Shown here: positions 33,937 to 42,330 of the stretch, one piece after another
Layout of the letters: each line of letters begins with the position of its first letter
Position numbering within the stretch: the stretch's first letter is position 1
Assembly: GCA_900471925.1 (NCBI GenBank)
Contig: UCGV01000024.1
Span: forward strand, 248,001-312,000
Direction: 5' to 3'
DNA length: 64,000 bases
Source: Hyphomicrobiales bacterium
Lineage (GTDB): Bacteria; Pseudomonadota; Alphaproteobacteria; Rhizobiales; Rhizobiaceae
The notes under the pieces: model-generated
The model's input: the letters and a program-made list of their open reading frames with translations, nothing else
Told to the model about the DNA's origin: nothing
The model's database searches: none
Translations under genes and position numbers: made by a program

Positions 33937-34062
33937 TCAGCCCTGACGAGCCTTGTAGCGCGGGTTCTGCTTGTTGATGATATAGATGCGGCCCTTACGG
34001 CGAACGAGTCGGTTGTCACGATGACGCGCCTTGAGCGACTTGAGCGAATTCTTGATCTTCAT
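33937..34062 (-). CDS. rpmJ: Ribosomal protein bL36, zinc-free paralogue
   Basis: A 41-residue basic protein of the large ribosomal subunit: MKIKNSLKSLKARHRDNRLV then RRKGRIYIINKQNPRYKARQG. The four zinc-binding residues of the classical form (three Cys and one His) are missing, which marks the C-minus paralogue. In rhizobia this type is normal and need not be a zinc-starvation copy. It is a single-gene unit. Confidence 0.93.
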   Translation of the reverse strand: MKIKNSLKSLKARHRDNRLVRRKGRIYIINKQNPRYKARQG

Positions 34063-34120
34063 TTTTCTGATCCGCGATGTTTCTGGGGGAATTCACATTC
34101 GCCCGTGTCTTTTAACAATC

Positions 34121-34147
34121 AAAAGCGCGCCAGCTGGGCGCGCTCTT
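34121..34147 (-). terminator. Rho-independent terminator of purEK
   Basis: On the minus strand, AGCGCGCC and GGCGCGCT form an 8-bp stem around CAGCT, followed by TTTT. It lies about 90 bases after the purK stop codon. Confidence 0.88.
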
Positions 34148-34237
34148 TAGGTGGGGGAGCAGATAACCCGGCCTCTTTCCTGTGTCAACCACGTGAAGGC
34201 TTTTTTCCGTGGTTTTCAGGCGCTGCCGGGCGGCCGC

Positions 34238-35302
34238 TCAGGAAGCTTTGCCCGTCAGAGTGGTCACATGGCCCATCTTCCGGCCAGGGCGGGACTCCGT
34301 CTTGCCGTAGAGATGCACGAGCGTATCGTCGCGCTTCAGCCAGTCCGGAACGGCCATGATATCATCGCCGATCAGATTCTGCATCACGCAGTCCGAATGG
34401 CGGCGCGGATTGCCGAGAGGCAGGCCGGCGACGGCGCGGATATGCTGCTCGAATTGCGAGACGACGCAGGCCGCTTCCGTCCAGTGGCCGGAATTATGCA
34501 CGCGTGGCGCCATCTCGTTGGCAACAAGGCTGCCATCCGCCAGCACGAAGAACTCGATGCCTATAACGCCGACATAGTCGAGTGCAGCAAGAATCTGTTC
34601 GGCAGATTTGCGCGCGGCGTCGGCGGTGGAGGCCGGGATTGCCGCCGGTATGGTCGACGTATGAAGGATGCCGTTGCGGTGAACGTTTTCGGCCGGGTCA
34701 AAGCAGAGAACAGTGCCGTCGGTGGCGCGGGCGGCTATGATCGAGATCTCGCGTTCGAAGGCAACGAAGCTTTCGAGAATAAGCGGCACCGAGCCAAGTT
34801 CGGCATAAGCGCCATCGGCGCTATCGTCGGGCGAGCGGAACACTTTCTGTCCCTTGCCGTCATAACCGAGGCGGCGGGTTTTAAGCACGCCCTGGCCAGC
34901 GAAATCCTTGAGTGCCGCTTCGAGATCGGCCTGGCTATCGACGGCATGGAAACGCGCTGTCGGAATGCCGCAGCCATTGATGAAGCGTTTTTCGACGAGC
35001 CGGTCCTGCGCTGCTTCCAGCGCCTTCGGCGGCGGATAGACCGGCACGCTCCCGGCCAGCGTTGCGGCGGCCGCAACGGGCACGTTTTCGAATTCGTAAG
35101 TGACGACGTCGCAAAGCGTGGCCAGTTCGGCAAGCGCTGCCGGATCGTCATAGGCGGCGACGATCTGGTGGTTGGCGAGCTGGGCGGCGGGACTGTCGGC
35201 TTGCGGCTCCAATATAATGGTGCGGAAGTTCAGCCGGGCCGCGGCCATGGCAAGCATGCGGCCGAGCTGGCCGCCGCCGATAATGCCTATTGTCCCGGCC
35301 AT
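34238..35302 (-). CDS. purK: N5-carboxyaminoimidazole ribonucleotide synthase
   Basis: An ATP-grasp enzyme of purine synthesis that carboxylates AIR to N5-CAIR with ATP and bicarbonate. The 354-residue product has the pre-ATP-grasp GIIGGGQLGRMLA, LKTRRLGYDGKGQ, VNEMAPRVHNSGHWTEAAC and FEQHIRAVAGLPLG. Its ATG overlaps the purE stop codon by one base, so both are translated from one message. PurE then shifts the carboxyl group. Confidence 0.96.
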   Translation of the reverse strand: MAGTIGIIGGGQLGRMLAMAAARLNFRTIILEPQADSPAAQLANHQIVAAYDDPAALAELATLCDVVTYEFENVPVAAAATLAGSVPVYPPPKALEAAQDRLVEKRFINGCGIPTARFHAVDSQADLEAALKDFAGQGVLKTRRLGYDGKGQKVFRSPDDSADGAYAELGSVPLILESFVAFEREISIIAARATDGTVLCFDPAENVHRNGILHTSTIPAAIPASTADAARKSAEQILAALDYVGVIGIEFFVLADGSLVANEMAPRVHNSGHWTEAACVVSQFEQHIRAVAGLPLGNPRRHSDCVMQNLIGDDIMAVPDWLKRDDTLVHLYGKTESRPGRKMGHVTTLTGKAS

Positions 35303-35802
35303 CAGAGATCGTCCATTGGATATTCGGCGACCGAAGCGCTCTGGCGTTCGCGCCATTCGTCAAGGCGGTCGGCAATCTCGTCGTCGGAAAGGGCGAGAAC
35401 TGCGGCCGCAAGAAGCGCCGCATTGATCGCGCCAGCCTTGCCGATCGCGAGGGTCCCGACGGGGATGCCGCCCGGCATCTGTACGATCGACAGCAGGCTG
35501 TCCTGACCGGACATCGTCTTCGACTGCACTGGTACACCGAAAACCGGTAGTGGCGTCATGGCCGCCGTCATGCCGGGAAGGTGGGCGGCGCCGCCCGCAC
35601 CTGCGATGATGACCTTGAAGCCCTCGGTGCGCGCGCCCTTGGCGAAGCTTACGAGACGATCCGGTGTACGATGCGCCGAAATGATGCGTGCATCATACTC
35701 GATTTCCAGCGCCTCCAGCGTATCGGCAGCATTCTTCATGGTCTCCCAATCCGACTGGCTGCCCATGATAATGGCGACTGGCGGTCTGTCTGTCATCGTC
35801 AC
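35302..35802 (-). CDS. purE: N5-carboxyaminoimidazole ribonucleotide mutase
   Basis: Converts N5-CAIR to CAIR, the step after PurK. The 166 residues match class I PurE: IIMGSQSDWETMKNAADTL, ISAHRTPDRL with the catalytic His, and AGAGGAAHLPGMTAAMTPLPV. The GTG at 35802 has AAGGA six bases upstream; ATG 35796 is a near alternative. A YdcH-like gene is 10 bases upstream on the same strand. Confidence 0.95.
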   Translation of the reverse strand: MTMTDRPPVAIIMGSQSDWETMKNAADTLEALEIEYDARIISAHRTPDRLVSFAKGARTEGFKVIIAGAGGAAHLPGMTAAMTPLPVFGVPVQSKTMSGQDSLLSIVQMPGGIPVGTLAIGKAGAINAALLAAAVLALSDDEIADRLDEWRERQSASVAEYPMDDL

Positions 35803-35812
35803 AATCGTTCCT

Positions 35813-36016
35813 TCAGGCGATGATGTCGGGGATGATCTGGTCTTCCAGCTTGGAGAGCTTGTCCTTGATAACGAGCTTCTTCTTCTTCATGCGCTGAATG
35901 CGCAGAGCATCGCATCCCGTTTCAATCATGGCGTTGATCGCGGCGTCATAATCCTCGTGCTCCTGACGCATGCGCGCCACCATGAGCCTGATTTCCGCCT
36001 GTTCCTGATCGGCCAT
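35813..36016 (-). CDS. YdcH family (DUF465) small coiled-coil protein
   Basis: A 67-residue helical protein of the DUF465 family: HEDYDAAINAMIETGCDALRI then QRMKKKKLVIKDKLSKLEDQIIPD. The family is a two-helix coiled coil of unknown function found widely in proteobacteria. It ends 10 bases before purE and may share its transcript. A second member lies divergently at 36247. Confidence 0.87.
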   Translation of the reverse strand: MADQEQAEIRLMVARMRQEHEDYDAAINAMIETGCDALRIQRMKKKKLVIKDKLSKLEDQIIPDIIA

Positions 36017-36246
36017 TCGTATTCCCCATAATCGTCTTCGGACCTTGTCCGGCCTGCCGATAATTTCCGCAAGCTCCTATCACCAAATAGAGGTAACGGG
36101 AAGTTAGTGTTGATCATGAATTTGCCGCTTAGTCTCCATCTTTTGGCCTTCGACAAGCCTTCAAAAATATGTCACAGTCCGCTGGTTGACACCTTGGATC
36201 TCCAGCGATGGATGGCTGGGGAAGGGTAAGAGGAAGGAAGGGTCAA

Positions 36247-36420
36247 ATGACTGTTCAAGCTCACCTTGAATCGCTCCAGAAAAAGCATGTCGCTCTGGAG
36301 GAGGAGTTGCATGTCCTGAGAACATCTCCCTCTATTTCCGATACTGAAATTGCCGAGTGCAAGCGCCGCAAGTTGCGCATCAAGGACGAGATCGCGCGTC
36401 TCAAGTCATCCGTCCACTAA
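36247..36420 (+). CDS. Second YdcH family (DUF465) protein
   Basis: A 57-residue helical protein: AHLESLQKKHVALEEELHVL and ECKRRKLRIKDEIARLKS, the two-helix pattern of DUF465. The ATG at 36247 has GGAAGGG just upstream. It is divergent from the other YdcH gene across 230 bases in which I see no further gene. The function is unknown. Confidence 0.82.
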   Translation: MTVQAHLESLQKKHVALEEELHVLRTSPSISDTEIAECKRRKLRIKDEIARLKSSVH

Positions 36421-36519
36421 TCTTCCCAGGATGTCGCCGGACATCATATCTTGCAAAAGAGAAGGTAAAATCCGCTAATTTTCAAACTTGAAGCAAGATC
36501 CGGTGGTTTACCGATATCG

Positions 36520-36559
36520 AGCGCCAGTCCCATGCATGCGGCATCGGGCTGGCGTTTTT
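36520..36559 (+). terminator. Rho-independent terminator behind the second ydcH-like gene
   Basis: CGCCAGTCCCATGC pairs with GCATCGGGCTGGCG (one mismatch region) around a short loop, followed by five T. It is about 100 bases after the stop codon. Confidence 0.8.
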
Positions 36560-36576
36560 ACGTTAAAAGGGTAGGC

Positions 36577-36837
36577 TCAGGCCCAGAACTGATCCAGCCA
36601 TAAATTGAGCTTGTCGAAGCCGCGGTTATTGACCGTATAGATGCGTTTCGTGCCTTCCGAGGTCACGGAAACGAGGTTGCTTTCGAGCAGGGCCTTCAGG
36701 TGCTGTGACACGGCCGGCCGGCTGATCGGCAGGCCCTCGGCGAGTTGATTGACCGTTTTCGGTGCGCGCCGCAACTCCTCCAGCAGAAACCGCCGGTTCG
36801 GGTCGGCAATCGCAGCAAAAGGGTCCGTGTTCGACAT
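36577..36837 (-). CDS. ArsR-family winged-helix regulator
   Basis: An 86-residue regulator: FAAIADPNRRFLLEELRRAP, LAEGLPISRPAVSQHLKALLE, and the wing VSVTSEGTKRIYTVN. It lacks the metal-binding cysteine box of ArsR/SmtB sensors, so it is not expected to sense metals through that site. It lies 65 bases downstream of the TauE/SafE transporter gene on the same strand and may be co-transcribed with it. Confidence 0.88.
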   Translation of the reverse strand: MSNTDPFAAIADPNRRFLLEELRRAPKTVNQLAEGLPISRPAVSQHLKALLESNLVSVTSEGTKRIYTVNNRGFDKLNLWLDQFWA

Positions 36838-36902
36838 ATCAAAAAGCTACGTCAAACTGGCCTTTCCAGCAAGGAAATTGTGCATCGCAACGCGAGGTAA
36901 AC

Positions 36903-37667
36903 CTATTCGAGCATGCCTTCACGCAAGATCAGGAAGGCGGCGATCAGTGCCATGGCATACATGAAGGGGTAGAAGATCTGCGGCCTCATGCGCCGCACGC
37001 ACCAAGCGCCGGCGATCGTTGCCAGCGGAGCGAAGGGGAGCAGCGTTGCGGAAGCCAGCAGATTGCGGGTGTCGAGCTGACCGAGTGCGAAATAGGGAAT
37101 GAGCTTGACCGCATTGAGAATGGCGAAGAAGCGCACGCTGGTTCCGGTGAATTCGCGCGGTGGCAGCTTCAGCGGCAGGGCGTAGATCTGAAAAGGCGCG
37201 CCGCCGGCATGGGCAACGAAGCTGCCATAGCCGGAAAACGTTCCCCAGAGGCTCGCCAGCAGCGGGCGCTGAGGCTTGGGCGGGATCACCTTTCCCTTGC
37301 CGGGGCCGAAATTGTTCCAGAAATAGCGCAGGCAGAAGGCAATGGTGACGGCGCCGATGACGATGCGCAGGACGTAGCCGGGCACGAGTGCCGAAGTGGC
37401 CCAGCCGAGCGCGATGCCGAAAATGGCGCCCGGCAGCATGATCTTCAGCGTCGTCCAATCGCCGTGTTTGCGCCAGATGACCAGCGAGATCATGTCCATG
37501 AAGACGAGGATCGGCAGCAGGATCGCGGCGGCTTCGACGGGTGCTACGACGAGGGCGAGGAAGGGAAGGCCGATCAGCGACAAAGCGTCGCCCATGCCGC
37601 CCTTGGCAAGGCCGACCAGAATGACAGCCGGGATTGCGGCATAGTAGAATGTCAGATCTTGCGGCAT
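36903..37667 (-). CDS. TauE/SafE-family membrane transporter
   Basis: A 254-residue integral membrane protein with about eight hydrophobic segments in two related halves: VILVGLAKGGMGDALSLIGL and LVVAPVEAAAILLPILVF in the first, and GYGSFVAHAGGAPFQIYALP in the second. The family exports sulphite, taurine-derived or other organic anions. The substrate is not shown. It is followed by an ArsR-type regulator gene. Confidence 0.88.
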   Translation of the reverse strand: MPQDLTFYYAAIPAVILVGLAKGGMGDALSLIGLPFLALVVAPVEAAAILLPILVFMDMISLVIWRKHGDWTTLKIMLPGAIFGIALGWATSALVPGYVLRIVIGAVTIAFCLRYFWNNFGPGKGKVIPPKPQRPLLASLWGTFSGYGSFVAHAGGAPFQIYALPLKLPPREFTGTSVRFFAILNAVKLIPYFALGQLDTRNLLASATLLPFAPLATIAGAWCVRRMRPQIFYPFMYAMALIAAFLILREGMLE

Positions 37668-37775
37668 GCTTTTGAAGTTCCTCCCCTTGCAAGCCCCCTC
37701 TATCGGAATTACTCACTCAAAACGAGTGCGGATCTGCCATAGAGCTGACAAAACCGCCGCAGATGGAAAGACTTC

Positions 37776-38429
37776 ATGACCGAACCGGAAAACCGCTGCC
37801 GCCTTGTGCTTGTTGTGCCCGATATCGCCGACGCCGATGAGCGGGCGAAGATTGTCGCCGACGCATTGAAAGGCGGCGATGTGGCATCCGTCATCCTGCC
37901 GCAATACGGCCTGGACGACGGCAGCTTCCAGAAACATGCCGAAAAGCTCGTGCCGATCATCCAGGATGCCGGCGCTGCCGCACTGATTGCCGGCGACAGC
38001 CGTGTGGTCGGCCGTTCAAAGGCCGATGGCCTGCATATCACCGGACCGGCCAGCGAGATCGCCGATGCGATCGATCGTTATGCGGACAAGCTGATCGTCG
38101 GCGGCGGTAACGCGGCTGACCGGCATACGGCACTGGAAGTCGGCGAGGAGCGGCCGGACTATATTTTCTTCGGCAAGCTCGACGGAGACATCAAGCCGGA
38201 GGCGCATCCGAAGAACTTGGCGCTTGCCGAATGGTGGGCGTCGATGATCGAGATCCCCTGCATCGTCATGGGCGGCACCGATCCCGCTTCGGCACTTGCC
38301 GTTGCCGAGAGCGGGGCGGAGTTCGTGGCAATGCATCTGGGCGTATTCGCGGAGCCGGCGCAGGCGCCTTCGATCGTCGCTCAGATCAACGCCTTGCTTG
38401 ACGAAAAAGCGCCACGGTTTGAGGGTTGA
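37776..38429 (+). CDS. ThiE-like TIM-barrel protein, probably not a standard thiamine phosphate synthase
   Basis: A 217-residue protein with the ThiE/TenI layout: LVLVVPDIADADERAKIVAD, IIQDAGAAALIAGDSRVVGRSKADGLHI, IFFGKLDG, and CIVMGGTDPASALAVAESG. Key ThiE residues differ: the Q-x-R-x-K strand reads VASVILPQYG, and the pyrophosphate-binding G-x-x-F-x-T-x-T-K loop reads FFGKLDGDIKPEA. The fold is kept while the active site looks changed, so the true reaction is uncertain. It is 10 bases before the Sel1 gene, so likely co-transcribed. Confidence 0.75.
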   Translation: MTEPENRCRLVLVVPDIADADERAKIVADALKGGDVASVILPQYGLDDGSFQKHAEKLVPIIQDAGAAALIAGDSRVVGRSKADGLHITGPASEIADAIDRYADKLIVGGGNAADRHTALEVGEERPDYIFFGKLDGDIKPEAHPKNLALAEWWASMIEIPCIVMGGTDPASALAVAESGAEFVAMHLGVFAEPAQAPSIVAQINALLDEKAPRFEG

Positions 38430-38439
38430 AATCGCGCTG

Positions 38440-39522
38440 ATGCCGAATCCCGCTCGCCTTTCGAGATGTGCTCTCCTTTGCATGACCGCCTTTCTGGCGG
38501 TTTCGCCAGAGTTTGCGCTGGCGCAGGCGAATGAGGCTATCACCGCGCCTGCGGATACGCCGAGCAACACATTTCGCACGGATCGCCCGCAGGCTTCGGG
38601 CGGGGTTGTGCCGTCAGACGGTGTCGGGGTTTTCGACCGTATGGGTGCGAAGCTGCCGGACCTGCCGCCCGAGAAAGCATATACCGGGCAGATCGATGAG
38701 GCGTTCGGTGCCTATCAGCGTGGTTATTACCTGACCGCCATGGACAAGGCGCTTCCGCGTGCGCAGCTCGGCGATCCGGCGGCCCAGACGCTGATTGCGG
38801 AAATCCTGTCGCAGGGGCTCGGCGTCAAGCGAGACATGAAGAATGCCGCTTTCTGGTACGGCAAGGCGGCCGAGGGCGGCGATCCCGCGGCGATGTTCAA
38901 ATATGCCCTGCTGCTGATGGAGGGCAACAACGTCACGCGCGACAGGGCGAAAGCCGACGAGTTCATGCGCAAGGCGGCCGATGGGGGCAATTCGTCAGCC
39001 GAATTCAACTGGGCGCAGACGCTTGTCGCGGACAACCCCGGCGACAAGGGCCTGAAACTTGCCCTGCCCTACTATGAGAAGTCGGCGGAACAGGGCATTG
39101 CCGATGCGCAATACGCCGTGGCGCAGATCTATCAGCAGGTGCCCGATCTTCCTGAAGAAAAGAAGCAGGTGGCCCGCGACTGGCTGGCACGCGCGGCGCA
39201 TGCCGGTTTCGATACGGCCCAGCTCGACATGGGCGTATGGCTGATCAACGGCGTTGGCGGACCGAAGGATTATGTTCGCGGCTTCGAATGGCTGAAGCTC
39301 GCCGCCAACCGAGGCAATGTCGTTGCCCAGAACAAGCTTGCGCATCTCTACGTCAATGCGATCGGCACAGCACCTAACCCGATCGAAGCCGCCAAATGGT
39401 ATGTCCTGTCCCGACGGGCAGGCCTGACCGATCCGTCGCTCGAGGATTTCTATCTCGGCATCGAGGACGACCAGCAGAAGGCCGCGATCGAGGCGGCAAA
39501 CAAGTTCCGCCGCACCAACTGA
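38440..39522 (+). CDS. Exported Sel1-repeat protein
   Basis: A 360-residue protein with a signal peptide (about residues 1-28, LLCMTAFLAVSPEFALAQA) and six or so Sel1-like repeats from about residue 80: GDPAAQTLIAEILSQGLGVK, AAFWYGKAAEGGDPAAMFKYA, ADEFMRKAADGGNSSAEFNWA, LPYYEKSAEQGIADAQYAVA, and IEAAKWYVLSRRAGL near the end. Such solenoids bind partner proteins in the periplasm. It is translated just after the ThiE-like gene and ends 24 bases from the convergent receptor-like gene of the chemosensory locus. Confidence 0.87.
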   Translation: MPNPARLSRCALLCMTAFLAVSPEFALAQANEAITAPADTPSNTFRTDRPQASGGVVPSDGVGVFDRMGAKLPDLPPEKAYTGQIDEAFGAYQRGYYLTAMDKALPRAQLGDPAAQTLIAEILSQGLGVKRDMKNAAFWYGKAAEGGDPAAMFKYALLLMEGNNVTRDRAKADEFMRKAADGGNSSAEFNWAQTLVADNPGDKGLKLALPYYEKSAEQGIADAQYAVAQIYQQVPDLPEEKKQVARDWLARAAHAGFDTAQLDMGVWLINGVGGPKDYVRGFEWLKLAANRGNVVAQNKLAHLYVNAIGTAPNPIEAAKWYVLSRRAGLTDPSLEDFYLGIEDDQQKAAIEAANKFRRTN

Positions 39523-39546
39523 CATTCCTGCCTGAGCTGAAGAGGC

Positions 39547-41292
39547 TCAGAAAAGCGCGTCCTCGAACAGATCCTCGTCGCTCTGCGCCTTGACCGGTTC
39601 TGCCGGCGCGGCTGTGGCGGTTTCCTCGGTGGCGGGAATGATGTCGCGATGGACATGGCGTTCCTGCACCATGGTGTAGAGCTTGAAAACCTTGCGGTCG
39701 AGCGGGGCGATCGTCTCGGCAATGTCGGAGATGTCGGCGATCTGATCGCCAGCGACCGTTTCCAGGACGTCGGCGCAGCGCGCGAGCACGTCGCCGAGAT
39801 CATGCTGGAAGTCGAGCTTGCCGATGAGCAGGCTGATCTTGCTTGCGACCTCGCGACCGTGTTCGGCAAGCACCTTCAGTTCGTCTTCCATCAGGTCGGC
39901 CGCCGAGCGGATCGTGCCGACCGCCGAGGTGAGGCTTTCGGCGAGGCCGCCATTCTTGGCGCCAGCGGCGGGAGCAACGCGTCCGGCCGAGGCTTCGAGG
40001 GCCGGCAGGCCGTTGACGATGGCATCGGCTGAATCGTCGAGCTTGCCGGCAAAGATGCGCAGCTCGCCGGTGACGACATTGATCGACTTGCCTTCTTCAC
40101 CGAGACGGCTGCAGCGCAGATTGGTGTTCAGCGCCATGTAGTGGATGTCGGTCTTGACCGCGCGGATCGCCTCGATGGAGTGCAGAAGCGTCGCGGCGGT
40201 TCCGAGCGTCGACTGGCTGACCTGATCGGCCTGACGGCTTGCTGCATCGACCTGCTTGACGATCTCTTGGGCGGCCGAGACGCTTGATTCCAGCGCGCGC
40301 ATGAAATTGCCGCCGCTGCCGTCGCTCTGGCCGCTCATCTTGTCGCGCAATCTCAGGATTTCCTGGGTGTCCTGGCCGAAGCTGGCAATGGTCTGCACGA
40401 CATTGCGGGAATCCCGCTGGAAGTCGGTGCACATATCGGCCATCTGCGCGGCGGTCAGGTGATTGATGACATTCTGCAGGCGCTTGCGCGCATCGGCATT
40501 GAGCTTGGCACCGTCCTCGCTCGCAAAGAAATCGTCCAGCAGCGAGAAGGTGCTCTGAACATGTTCGATGCGCTGGCGGGTGATGTCGCCGATCTGCAGC
40601 GCCGAAAGCGTTGATGCGACCTTGCTCTGCACGCCGCGGGCAATCGCGCCGACGTCGCGGGCGATGGCGCCGAGATTCTGGCGATGATCGGCGATTTTCT
40701 TGGCGTCGTCCTTCAAAGCCCTGGCGACGGCAGGGACGGTATCGGCGTAGTTCTTGGAGAGGTTGTTGCCGAAGGACAGGGCGAGCTTGACCTCCTTCTG
40801 CAGGCTGTCGAGATGCTTTGCGAAGCTGTTGACTTCGTCGGTTCCCGAATAGATGCGCTCCAGAATTTCCTGCGCGAAACCTGCAAACTCGGCAAGGCCC
40901 GCGCCGGTTATCTTTACCGTGACCGCGAAGGTGCGCAGATAGCGCATCGTCTCCTGCATGTCGGCGACATGCTTGTGCAGTTCCGAACCGGTCTGGGCAA
41001 GCGCGGTCAACGCCAGCTGGCGGTTCTGTTCGGCCCCCGGAAGCTCGATCAGGTTCTGGACGGTCGCATTGAGATCGGCGCTGGTGTCACTCGCCTCATT
41101 GTTGTCGAGCGCCTTGGTGATCTGGTCCAGCGACGTCAACAGGCGATTGAGCACATCCATCACGGATAGCAGTACGGTGCCGCCCTCGAGGAAGCGTTCC
41201 TCGACCTGTGCACGGGCCGATTCCAGGGTCTGGCTGATGTCCGAACCCGATGTATAAAATGCGGTCTGAGCCGATGCCGTCGCGTGTGTCAC
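39547..41292 (-). CDS. Cytoplasmic chemoreceptor-like coiled-coil protein with degenerate signalling tip
   Basis: A 581-residue, almost wholly helical protein without membrane segments or HAMP. Around residue 386, MALNTNLRCSRLGEEGKSIN then VVTGELRIFAGKL lines up with the receptor hairpin tip of its neighbours (LALNAAVEAARAGEHGKGFA then VVASEVRKLAERS). The hairpin layout is retained, but many CheA/CheW contact residues are changed. The flanking helices (DFQRDSRNVVQTIASFGQDT; IGKLDFQHDLGDVLARCADVL) look like signalling-domain arms. The GTG at 41292 has AAAGGT at proper distance; TTG 41322 is less likely. It is divergent from the STAS-cheYAW operon and ends with an acidic tail DEDLFEDALF. Confidence 0.78.
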   Translation of the reverse strand: MTHATASAQTAFYTSGSDISQTLESARAQVEERFLEGGTVLLSVMDVLNRLLTSLDQITKALDNNEASDTSADLNATVQNLIELPGAEQNRQLALTALAQTGSELHKHVADMQETMRYLRTFAVTVKITGAGLAEFAGFAQEILERIYSGTDEVNSFAKHLDSLQKEVKLALSFGNNLSKNYADTVPAVARALKDDAKKIADHRQNLGAIARDVGAIARGVQSKVASTLSALQIGDITRQRIEHVQSTFSLLDDFFASEDGAKLNADARKRLQNVINHLTAAQMADMCTDFQRDSRNVVQTIASFGQDTQEILRLRDKMSGQSDGSGGNFMRALESSVSAAQEIVKQVDAASRQADQVSQSTLGTAATLLHSIEAIRAVKTDIHYMALNTNLRCSRLGEEGKSINVVTGELRIFAGKLDDSADAIVNGLPALEASAGRVAPAAGAKNGGLAESLTSAVGTIRSAADLMEDELKVLAEHGREVASKISLLIGKLDFQHDLGDVLARCADVLETVAGDQIADISDIAETIAPLDRKVFKLYTMVQERHVHRDIIPATEETATAAPAEPVKAQSDEDLFEDALF

Positions 41293-41635
41293 TTTTATAC
41301 CTTTACTTATAAACACTGGCAATTTGACTCTATTTTTACGGGCAGGATGGAAACGGCAGGTAAACGCCGCAGACTCGTAAACGTTGTGATTAACAACCCT
41401 TAAAGGTATTCAGCGAGATTTTATAAGCTTTCCATTATGGATGCTGTATCCTGTTGTTTTTTCAGGATATTTTATAATGTGAGAAGGCTTCAGTATAAAT
41501 TCTACCCTGTGATAATTCAGGGAGTCCGGACTCGCGCTAATTGCACTTTCGTACAACCGTTGTTTACGCGCTATTAAGCCTGTCATGAGAGTCCTTTTAG
41601 GGTCGTTAAGTATTTCTCCGACCATGGAGGCCGCA
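41293..41635. promoter_or_regulatory. AT-rich divergent control region of the chemosensory locus
   Basis: The 343 bases between the receptor-like gene and the STAS gene hold no convincing gene and are markedly AT-richer than the rest. They contain TATCCTG...CAGGATA (41446-41469 area), CCCTG...CAGGG just downstream, and GTTGT-GATTA-ACAAC near 41383. Promoters of both transcripts must be here; I could not fix -35/-10 pairs. Confidence 0.5.
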
Positions 41636-41965
41636 TTGGATAATCAGGCACAATATTGCGAATCTATATCCCTTCCGGAAGTTCTAAGCATTCGTAATGC
41701 TTCGGAAGTATATTCGAAGATTGTCGATCAATTTCGGGACAATAATACAATCACTGTAAGTCTTCCTGAAAATGCGGAAGCGGATCTGAGTTTTCTTCAG
41801 CTCATCGAAGCCGCCCGTCGCCAAGCAAAGGCCGCAGGCAAGACTTTTACCCTTTCGGCTCCGGCCAGCGGTTCGCTTCTCAAGGTCCTTGAGCGCGCCG
41901 GATTTACGGAGGCCTTCGACAAAGAAGACCAGAAGTTCTGGTTGCATAAAGAGGTGACGTTATGA
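41636..41965 (+). CDS. STAS-domain protein of the chemosensory operon
   Basis: A 109-residue single STAS domain: ISLPEVLSIRNASEVYSKIV, the conserved-loop region AEADLSFLQLIEAARRQAKA, and SGSLLKVLERAGF. The usual phosphorylatable D-S-x-x loop reads ADLSFLQL, which keeps one serine. STAS domains often act in partner-switching. I chose TTG 41636 because GGAGG lies seven bases upstream; ATG 41624 and ATG 41585 are in frame. Its 5' part is AT-rich with codons unlike its neighbours. It overlaps cheY by four bases (ATGA). Confidence 0.78.
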   Translation: MDNQAQYCESISLPEVLSIRNASEVYSKIVDQFRDNNTITVSLPENAEADLSFLQLIEAARRQAKAAGKTFTLSAPASGSLLKVLERAGFTEAFDKEDQKFWLHKEVTL

Positions 41966-42330
41966 GCGCAAACATCCTGACCGTCGACGATTCCGCCAGC
42001 ATCCGACTGACCACCAAGGTCACGCTCACCAATGCCGGATACACGGTCACTGAAGCCGTCAATGGCGCCGAGGGACTGGCGACTGCCAAGAGCGGCAATT
42101 TCGACCTGATCGTCACCGACCTCAACATGCCTGTGATGGACGGGCTGACGATGATCGAGGAATTGCGCAAGCTGCCGGCCCAGGCCGGTGTGCCGATCAT
42201 CTTCCTGACGACGGAATCCGATGCGGATCTCAAGGCCCGCGCCAAGGCGGCCGGTGCAACCGGCTGGCTGACCAAGCCGTTCGATCCGGAAAATCTCGTT
42301 AAGATCGTGAAGAAGGTTCTCGGCAGATGA
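41962..42330 (+). CDS. cheY: Single-domain response regulator CheY
   Basis: A 122-residue receiver. The acidic pair is VDD (Asp9, Asp10), the phospho-acceptor is Asp53 (VTDLNMPVMDG), the Thr is in IIFLTTESD, and the Lys is in GWLTKPFDPE. It takes phosphate from CheA next door. There is no fliM or motor gene in the window to show its target. It overlaps the STAS and cheA genes by four bases at each end. Confidence 0.93.
   Translation: MSANILTVDDSASIRLTTKVTLTNAGYTVTEAVNGAEGLATAKSGNFDLIVTDLNMPVMDGLTMIEELRKLPAQAGVPIIFLTTESDADLKARAKAAGATGWLTKPFDPENLVKIVKKVLGR

Noticed and set aside
41390..41403. TTAA-N6-TTAA resembling a CtrA site in the divergent region of the chemosensory locus
   Set aside because: The CtrA consensus has a seven-base spacer (TTAA-N7-TTAA), and this stretch is AT-rich, so a chance match is likely.
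41410..41625. 71-codon minus-strand frame in the gap before the STAS gene
   Set aside because: No ribosome site, no domain, and it covers the region that must hold the promoters.
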